Assembly: GCA_029721435.1 (NCBI GenBank)
Contig: CM056577.1
Span: 115,938,219 to 116,002,218, forward strand
DNA length: 64,000 bases
Source of the DNA: Gymnothorax reevesii
Lineage: Eukaryota; Chordata; Actinopteri; Anguilliformes; Muraenidae
Direction: 5' to 3'
Below the pieces are notes generated by a model, which ran no database searches, was not told where the DNA came from, and worked only from the letters and a program-made list of their open reading frames with translations. Positions within the stretch are counted from its first letter, which is position 1. The number at the start of each line of letters is the position of its first letter. This document shows, in pieces, positions 55,919-64,000 of the stretch. The position numbers and the translations under genes were made by a program.

Positions 55919-56451
55919 TACAGGCTAAAAGTTTGGACACCCTCTCATTCAATGCGTTTCCTTTATTTTCATGACTATTTTTATATTGTAGATTTGCGCT
56001 GAAGGCATCAAAACTATGAATGACAGAACACGTGGAATTATATACGAATGTATCATCCACTTGTCAAACAGGGCTGTCGGCTGTGTATCAACCTGACTTC
56101 TGCACAACACAACTGATGGTCCCAACCCCATTGATAAGGCAGGAAATTCCACTAATTAACCCTGACAAGGCACACCTGTGAAGTGAAAACCATTTCAGGT
56201 GACGACCTCTTGAAGCTCAAGAGAATGCCAAGAGTGTTCAAAGCAGTAATCAGAGCAAAGGGTGGCTACTTTGAAGAAACTAGAATATAAGACATGTTTT
56301 CAGTTACAGGTATTTCACACTTAACTACATAATTTCACGTGTTCATTCATAGTTTTGATGCCTTCAGTCAGAATCTACAATGTAAATAGTCATGAAAATA
56401 AAGGAAATGCATTGAATGAGAAGTGTGTCCAAAATTTTAGCCTGAACTGTA
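55919..56451. mobile_element. Tc1 derivative with long terminal inverted repeats
   Basis: TA at each end encloses inverted arms of about 85 bp that start CAGGCTAAAAGTTTGGACAC on the left. The right arm mirrors it through ATAGTCATGAAAATAAAGGA and TTTTAGCCTG. Between them is a remnant of the transposase C-terminus (RMPRVFKAVIRAKGGYFE, about 56225-56280). It is an internally deleted, non-autonomous copy. Confidence 0.82.
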
Positions 56452-57439
56452 TTTCGAAATGGATTCGGAACTGATTATGGGATAGAACCATATATATATA
56501 TAGAACACTAGATTGCTGATAGGGTAAAGCCAAGTGAAGCATCTGTTCCAGGAGCCCAAACACCCAGAAGTAAAATTCGCTCATAGACTCCCATTAATTT
56601 TCGCCTACTTTAAAATTACATTTCAAAAACACTTGCATGTGAATTGGTGTTACTTTGGTATCGCTGTGCAGAGCAACATTTTGTCTCCCTAAATATGTGC
56701 TTTCCGGAGGATGGAATGTGGCACACTTACTAAAGGGAAGATCGAAATGTGACTCGTCAATGTTAAAGTGACCGAGGCTTTTAATGATCCTCTGATAAGA
56801 TAATTGCTGGCCAGTTTTCGCCGCTATAAGAAACGTTGATGAATGTCCATATATGTTATTCAATTACTCTCTGGTTTCCTCAATTCATTGTACCCTGATT
56901 GAGCATATTTGCTGTCAACCGAATTTTTTATATTGAATCATATGGCTAATGCCAGCCTTATTAAATTGAAGCGCTAGTTATCTCTGGCTACTCCTTTGCA
57001 AAGCTTCATCTTTGCCCCTGTCCCGTTAATACTGCTCTCAAAAATTATCACTGCACAGCAAGGATTGAGGAGATAGAGAAAAGTTTTTTTCTCCTGATTT
57101 CTAACAGTCAAGCCTTTCTCTCCTCCTTGTCTTTTGGAACTCTGTACAAACAGACAAAGCGACTTGTCCACTGTTTTAAATATTATGCAGGTAAGAAGTA
57201 TTGTCATTGATTGTCAATTACGAGTAGCCAGCTTCTTAGCCACCTTGTTAACTTTATTTACTGCAAAGTCAATGCAGTCCCTGCGACATTAAGGATACCA
57301 AGGTAGCTCGCTGGTGACCGTTATCAATCACTAGCGTTTGTTGATAGTCAGCGGTCTATCCAAGACAATGGGATGGCTATATAGCTAGCTGATTTTCATG
57401 AAGAGGTTGGGTGTATCAATATGGCGGCCGGGTGCTTCA
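56452..57439. other. Gene-free stretch, nothing recognised
   Basis: This is AT-rich unclassified sequence between the long-TIR Tc1 derivative and the LINE fragment. The short open frames have no recognisable features. Confidence 0.4.
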
Positions 57440-58445
57440 CTTTGGATAATGTAAATATCATCGGCAATCCAGTGTTCTAAATGTATATATCTATGAATAG
57501 AACGCTAAGAGTAGTGGTCAGAGGGATCTCATCCGAGCTTGGCACTGTGGGAAGTGGAGTCCAACAGGAATTGGTATTGGGACGCCCAGTCTTCCTCATC
57601 TACATTAATGACATTGACGGGATCAGTGAAAGTAGATCAATTTGCAAAATACTCATTTGGGATCTTTGGCTTACAGTTTAGATTCTGCTAAGATGATTGA
57701 GAATGATATAATCCAGAAATGCACCGAAACATGGCAAATAAAATTCAGTGTTGCTAAGACTGAAGTTCTATATTTCAGAAATAAAAATTAAAAAATTAAA
57801 AAGCAGGATTACTGGAGGTAAAACTGGAATATGCTCTGGTTGATTCCTGACTAAACCCCGAAAGGATCTTAATACTGTGCTGTAGCAGTTAAAAAGCCAA
57901 ACAGGATGCTGAAATATACAGCCAAAATTATAGAGTATAAGAGGTTATACTTCTCTTGTGCAATTCCTTCATCTGACACTGCAGTTCTTGGGACCGTTCT
58001 TTAAGAAAGATATAGAGCCTTGAAAAAGGTTCAAAGAAGAGCCACAATATTACTTCCCAGTAAAAAAAAGGATAAAAGCTATGAGGACAGACTGAATGAT
58101 CTCGATCTCCCCAGCTTCAGTAAAAGGAGACTTTGAAGTTATCTGATTGTGGTCTTTAAATTTGTAAAAGGGATTAATGAAGTTAACAAGGCAGACTTGC
58201 TAAATTCTGTTTTCAAAACTCTGTGTCACAAATGGAGGTTAGCCAAGGGTAAATTTAGTACTGATATAGCAAACATTTTTCCACATAGAGAGTGGTCATA
58301 CTGTGGAATTCAGGCAGAACCTCTGGGAACTTTCAAGACCAGGCTTGATACAGCGCTAGCATCTAGTGTATAAGGTTCACTTTCGTGATAGGATATTGGT
58401 AAGCCTACTTAGGCTGAATGACCTGTTCTCGCTACTCACGTTTCA
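57440..58445 (+). pseudogene. Non-LTR retrotransposon (LINE) reverse transcriptase fragment
   Basis: The plus strand reads VLGRPVFLIYINDI, a slightly decayed form of the VLGPLLFLIYINDL block of non-LTR reverse transcriptases, at about 57566-57607. Further on come TWQIKFSVAKTEVLYF (about 57730) and a C-terminal segment with KGINEVNKADL, HKWRLAKGKFSTDI and TFKTRLDTAL (58149-58373). Frameshifts and stops break it. The tail GGCTGAATGACCTGTTCTCG matches the usual 3' end of such fish elements. The exact clade is not assigned. Confidence 0.78.
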
Positions 58446-61400
58446 TTATTTTATGAGCTTACACATGACTCTTGTTATCAAAGTCTTAAGTTAAGACTCT
58501 GGGGTTATTAGCAGAAGCAGTGTGTAACTGCTTAGCTGGAGCAAAAGCCTGCACCCACACCAGCCCTTAGTGAAAAAGACTGATAACCCCTGACTTTGCG
58601 CAGCAATACATTCATAAAATCCATCCCTGACTCTGTTAAAATAATGGCAACTTTTTCCCTAAACTTGGTTCCCTAAACTGTTATCACTCATCTTCATCTC
58701 TGCAAAAGCAGCAGGTGGTTTTGTGTGTACTTGGCATGGGCAGCCAGCCATGACATCGTAGGGGTCCCAGAACAGGCTTTTGAGCATTGGCTGGCTCAAG
58801 TCCTGAACCTGCATTGTTGAAGTCAACTATTTAATGTGCACTTTGAATGGAGCTTTCTGAAGAAAAATCCCTTCTGACTGTGTCTCTCTTCTCTCTTTGA
58901 GAGCAGGGAGAAGGTTTACATATCCAACTCAGTCTCAAAGCTTCTGATCAAAGGCAGATCCTGCAGATTATTATGAGGCTTTGATGACATTGTCCCTTGT
59001 GCTTGCACTGACATGAACATCAGTTTAACAAACTGTGCGCACTGAGATCAGAGCACGTGGAGGTTTTCACATTGTTTGTTTTTTTTTTGTCATGAAGGCC
59101 CAAGTGATTTCTCTGAGTGGATCAAACTAGCTCTGACCCAGACATTGTCTGATCCACAGCTGTATCCTTCTCAGCTTCTGTGAACCCCGCTGAAAAACAC
59201 CAGCAGTGACCGGCATGGAATCCATGCTGGATGGGGATGGTTTTTCAGCTGGGGAAGGGCTCTTACATGGAGTTCACCCGGCTGTAACCAGGAACACACT
59301 TTCAAGTAGATAAGGTGAGAAGTAATTCTGGATCACTATGGTTGGCCTTATCCTCCCTGTTTTTGCTACTAATGTGTGAGCAAAGGGGTGGGGGAATCTG
59401 CCCGTGTTTGTTCTGTGTGTCTTCATGGTTGTATGTCAAAGTCACACAGTAACAGAAGCTGGTTGAGCAGTTTACAGAGGGTGGTGGGGCAGTCTCAAAA
59501 AGTTCCTCACCAGTGACATCATAGCCTGCGAAAAATTCTAGCTGACCTCGCATTTTGGGTTTTCAGAACTGAAAATCAGAACCCGCTTTGTTGAGACATG
59601 TGTACAGAGTAGAATTTTTGTAACCATTAAAAGATAGAAAAAGTTCTTCTCTGATTGCATGCCCTTATAAAAATGTAACATGCTGCACCATGGTATTACC
59701 ATGGTAAATGTCCCACAGCACAGTATGGCAAATATACCATGGTACAGAATGGTACACATCCCAACCCAGCTGGCATTTTAACGTTTTTTCACTGTTGAAT
59801 AAACGTTATGGATCATAGTTGAATCACCGTAGAATTATGTTTTGATTTTGAAAGATGAATCAACGTTGATTTTCCCCGTTGGGCATGAGTACCACACACA
59901 ACCTCCACTTTTTTGAATTTTTTTTTGGCCAGAACAATTTTAAATGGGGGCACAAATATTTTGGGGAGGTTTTAAGAGTGAGAAGGGGGTTTAGAATGAT
60001 GGGGGGAAAATTTTAAAAGGAAGGGTAGATGCTGCGTGAGGAAAACATTTCTTGCAGTAATTCCAGTTTCCACCACCGTATTCTTCCCTGGGGACATGCA
60101 ATCTGTGTACAATCCCTCCAACCTTCTCTTTTAATGCGTTACCTTTCCTCCATCAGTGAGGCTGAGAACAAAGGTTTACATGTTAGTGTCTGCAGCAGGA
60201 TTTAAACCTGGGAGCCTGTGGACAAAGAACACACCATACACTGTAGTCTTAACCACCACCCCAACTGAGTTTGTTGTCAGCTCAGCGCATCAGTTTCTAT
60301 TCATCGCTGAAGGGTGAAAGACAACCAAAGGATTTTTTTTCTTTTATTTATTGTTGTCAATGAGGAGATGTCGAGTGAATATCCATTTTGATGTGTTTCA
60401 TGCTGGTGAGTCGGCTGATCCGTTGACCCTGGGTAGAATAGTTTGAGTAGAACAAACCATTGTTTGTGGCTCAGTTGGGTTAAGGTTAGGGTTAGGCACA
60501 GGGATAGCATTCCTTATGAGTTGGGTTAAGGTTAGGCATTGAGATAGGGATAGCATTCCCTATGAATTGGGTCAAGGTTAGGTCAACAGTGTCATGGCTG
60601 CCACCTTTATAAGCTTGTATAGACGCTGTAGAAATTAAAGTGTAAATTCTCTTAACTGGATGTGCGCACAATGGTTTTCCACACCCGAATATTTGACTTG
60701 GTATGTAAACATTCAGGTAAGCCAAAAAGGTTGTGACTTTTTTTCGATTTTGCTGGAGGTTGTGTGCGGTACTCTTACAGAAACGACAACTGACATCATT
60801 TGAACCACATTTCTACGTTGAAAGTCGGTTGTTTGCCGGCTGGGAAGATACATCGTAAAGCACGTTACAAATCCCACGGTGTCATGGTGCGAACCACACG
60901 GTACAAATCCCATGGCACAGCATGGTACATTTTTATAAGGGAAGTGAAAAATTCTGCAGTAATGCTGTTAAACAATCAATTAATCAAGCTACAATTTTTT
61001 TCTCTGTACATGACTTGCATACATCTTAATGTCGCTTAAAGGGATAGTTCAACATCTTGGCAAATCAGCCTATTGCCATAATCCCTATGGTTATATGAGT
61101 AGGTACGTTACCTTTAGTTATCTGTGCCGTTGTTTTGAGATTTGAGGGGCGAAAGACACAAGCTGCGAAGTGAACATAACGAAAGTGAACGGCACAGGTC
61201 TCTCCCTCCTTCAAAACTCATCAAATACACAATCCAGCAGCTCCAAAACGCTCTCATGGACAGCTTGTGACCTGCAAATTTGCCACGCTAAATTCATAAT
61301 GTATAATTTACAATAGAGTCTACCATGGTACAATTCAGAATTACCATAGATATACCATGTGTACCATGATTTTACCGTGATATTTGCATGATACAGCATG

Positions 61401-63752
61401 GTACATTTTTATAAGGGTGGTAACGTAAGCACAAAACTCCATTCATTTGGGAGGTCTATCGCTCAGTAGCTAAGGTTCGCATGCACGTGGGTATTATTGA
61501 AAGTGTAGCTATTTCTTCATGTTTGGGCCTTTGTCCACATGCAAACTGCATCTTTAATCACTGAAAACTAGCCTCCATTGCAGATGTCTTATGGGCTTCA
61601 TTTCTCTCACACACTAACGTCTGCACGCTCGACCAGGGTTTTGTGTTCAACCAATGAAGACGTCTGCAAAGGAGGCTAACCGAGACTAAAATCTTAAATG
61701 TTTAAAAGGTGAAATTTGTCCAAGTTTCTTGGCGTTCTGTTTCAAAAATAAGTTCTTTAGCTACAAAGCAGTGCTCTTCGGTTGGCGCTTTGGTAGTTTT
61801 TCGACATTTGACGCGGGGCCAGTTGCTATCATGGTAAAGTCGCTTCATTTCTTTTCTGTTCTCATCCAGTCGGCTTTTTAATTCTTGAGAACATTTCTAA
61901 TAAACAGTAGCATCCTGTATGGCACATGAACAGTTTGCTTGAGATTCATACAGCAGCATTTGTGAAAAGAATACGACTTCTTATTGAAGGTATATCAAGT
62001 TGGCTTTTTCCGTATACACGTATTTCATCTTTCTTCGATCCATTTCTTATTATAAATACAAAACAAACATCATTATCAACGAGTTTTTTTTTTTTGTGGT
62101 ATTTCTGTACCCACCGTTTTTGTTTTTTAACATTTGACTGTGAAATTCCAAATGGACTATCATTCAACAAGCATTCTGATTTGCTAATTTCGAACAATAA
62201 CATTACATCACAGAGCTGAAAACCCACCTCAGGTGCGCAGACGTTGGTGTGTGAAGGAAACGAACCACATAAGATGTCTGCAACAAAGCCTGTGTGAAAA
62301 CAGCGTTGGAAAATGCTTTCCAGGGTGAAGATTTCCTGAAACTCCATTTTCATTGTTGCTCGTGGACAGTGAAAATTGAGTTTTTAACTCATGACATCAG
62401 AGAGTGTGCATATTATAGCTAATTTTAATGCTTTTGATTTAAACTACATAGTTATACATTAAATAATAGCATTGCCACTTGTTGGTTTGGCATGTTATTG
62501 ACATCGCTTTAATTGTGTTTTTGAGTCATCTTGTGGACAAAAACGAGGAGAAAAAAGGCAATTTTGAAAAATACACCTGTAGCTAAGCGTGGACTAGGTC
62601 CAAGATACTTGACTGGGTCTGGGAAGAAAAGATTCCAAGTCGCAGTATATCTACAAAAAGATCAGCTATTGGGCCCTTGAGTTAGGCCTTTACACAGATC
62701 AACTGTAATTCACTTGGGATAAAAGCGTCAGCTAAATAATTGAGCGGGGCTGGTTTTCCCCAGTGTTGGTGAATCTGGCTCTGATGGCACAACCTGACCT
62801 ACATGTAGTCCTCCTCCTAGGCAAATAACAGGGTTCGGTAGAATGACAGTCCGCTCACCCCCGCTCCTTTTTTACCCGTTAGCCACCCCAGATGAAGCCT
62901 CTCCCCCGAATTTTTCCTCCAAACACGCACAGGGGACTACATGTCAACATCTCTTTAATTGTATCCATTTAAAAAAAATCCCCTCGTCTCAAAATGATGG
63001 CAGCATATTTCTTCCCGACCGTAGATCATAGATATAACACGCGCGTAAAGAATCCCATCGTCTCTCCCCCGGCTCTGCTCAACTCATTTTCCGAGATCTA
63101 AGTGACCGTCTGTCAGGATCCGTGCCAAGCACCAGAGCTGCGCTGTGTTTTCCCTTTAAAAACGGAATTCATCCTCCGTCCCTCGTTCTCTCTTGCTCTC
63201 CAAGCTACTCGGCCCGTCCCAATTTTATTCCACCAGGGAAGTGAACCTGGCTTTTTATGACAGGTCGACATCTTTCATCTGTCACTTCAGCGCTGTCGTC
63301 CCGGCTGCCGAGGGGTTACTGAAGACGGGTTCGCGTGCAAACGTTTGAGCTCCCCCGCGAAGCCGGGTCTCGCATGTTTGCAAGTTGGCTGGACGGACGT
63401 GGAAAAGCCGTATATGTCTGGAAGAGGGGCCTATCTCTCGAGCGCAGTAAGGATTCTCTCCACAGCAACGCAGCTACATAAAACCGTGTCAAGGCCAAGA
63501 ACTGGAAAACAAACAGAGCGATGCTGACAAGCGAAAACAGAGAGAGACACGCAAGCAAACAGACCGGCTAAAGGGCATGCACAAATACAACGGGATCGGA
63601 GACACCCGTGCACGTGCATAAGCAGATACACACATACACGCACAGATTCAGACGCATTGCTTCTTATACATACGCACAACCGCTGATAAAGACAAACAAG
63701 CAATATCCTTTGCGCAACATAATTGTTCATACAAGGTTGTACACATTGACAC
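58446..63752. other. Gene-free DNA with small repeats
   Basis: Contents that can be named are a partial hAT-like MITE end near 58515-58600, related MITE ends with CCCTTATAAAAATGTAACAT (59662) and CATTTTTATAAGGG (60928-60941 and 61403-61416), and a 46-bp tandem at 60475-60580. TTAAAGGGATAGTTCAACAT at 61036 resembles a TTAA-element start. A GC-rich block lies at 63050-63470. No exon could be assigned. Confidence 0.45.
60475..60580. repeat. 46-bp tandem repeat, about 2.3 copies
   Basis: Copies start TTGGGTTAAGGTTAGG and include GATAGCATTCC(T/C)TATGA. The first holds the telomere-like word GGTTAGGGTTAGG, but one such word is not a telomeric array. Confidence 0.8.
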
Positions 63753-64000
63753 GCACACTCAGAGGCCACTTTATTATATACAGCTAAACACATCCTCATT
63801 AACGCAGATATCTAATCAACTAATCATGCGACAGCAACTCCATGCATAAAAGCATGCAGAAATGGTCGATAGGTTGAGTTTTTGTTCAAGAACCAAGAAT
63901 TCAGAATGAGCAGAAGATGAGTCTTTGACTGTTGAATGACTCTTGCAGCCGGACCCCGGGGGGGATCGACATTTCAAAAACTGCTGATCACCTCAGGCTT
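63753..64000 (+). mobile_element. Tc1 left end, truncated by window edge
   Basis: CACACTCAGAGGCCACTTTATTA-like sequence (63753-63777) matches the terminus of the Tc1 copy next to the nedd9 promoter. It is followed by AACTCCATGCATAAAAGCAT and AAAACTGCTGATCACCT, which fit the leader and helix-turn-helix coding part of that family. Stops are present in the coding part, so the copy is decayed. It continues beyond the window. Confidence 0.7.

Noticed and set aside
60484..60500. Telomere-like GGTTAGGGTTAGG
   Set aside because: Only two units inside a 46-bp tandem repeat; not an interstitial telomeric array.
61530..61545. Possible MWTR-type alternative nedd9 start (ATGTGGACAAAG on the minus strand)
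   Set aside because: No splice donor follows the fourth codon, and the next bases read on as ordinary sequence.
61946..62353. A 135-codon minus-strand frame
   Set aside because: AT-rich, with no recognisable motif, splice context or conservation clue; length is within chance for such sequence, though I cannot exclude it.
1..64000. CRISPR arrays, operons or bacterial mobile systems
   Set aside because: Split gene structure, CA microsatellites and vertebrate transposons show a eukaryotic nuclear locus; the tandem arrays lack unique spacers.

Overview
The window is a stretch of nuclear DNA from a ray-finned fish, most likely a teleost. It has one split protein-coding gene with GT-AG introns. 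The non-coding DNA is full of fish-type Tc1, hAT and TTAA-targeting transposons, minisatellites and long CA/TG runs. I cannot name the species.

The only host gene I can support is nedd9 (HEF1/Cas-L), a Cas-family docking protein, on the minus strand from about 36150 (promoter side) down to its stop codon at 2377. Seven coding exons can be joined without a frame break, at 35947-35958, 15490-15828, 7362-7460, 6281-6442, 4215-5279, 3189-3278 and 2377-2919. They predict a 769-residue protein; human NEDD9 has 834. It has an N-terminal SH3 domain, 13 YxxP motifs, a serine-rich helical region, a YDYVHL motif and the conserved Cas C-terminal domain. All six introns are phase 0 with GT-AG ends. It is NEDD9 rather than BCAR1 because the SH3 domain, the segment after YDYVHL and the C-terminus follow NEDD9 wording. 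The first exon encodes only MKYK, as in mammalian NEDD9, and lies behind a compact promoter with GC boxes, an inverted CCAAT box and a TATA-like site. Its leader carries three short upstream ORFs.

Layout: 1-2376 is 3' UTR and downstream DNA. 2377-7460 holds the five 3' coding exons. Intron 2 (7461-15489) carries a 37-bp and a 43-bp minisatellite. Intron 1 (15829-35946) is a transposon graveyard: two hAT-like elements, a lone THAP-type exon, a Tc1 copy, a 145-bp tandem repeat, a TIR MITE, a tRNA-derived SINE, and a second Tc1 copy broken by a TTAA-flanked fold-back element. A Tc1 copy at 36362-37580 abuts the nedd9 promoter. From 37581 to the end I find no host gene, only repeats: a hAT element with a nested TTAA element, a solo LTR, a long-TIR Tc1 derivative, a non-LTR retrotransposon fragment, and a Tc1 end running off the window.

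No previously undescribed gene system is evident. The points most worth checking are the in-frame triplication of a YDVP motif in exon 4, the upstream ORFs in the leader, the THAP exon, and the nested insertions that give a clear order of events.
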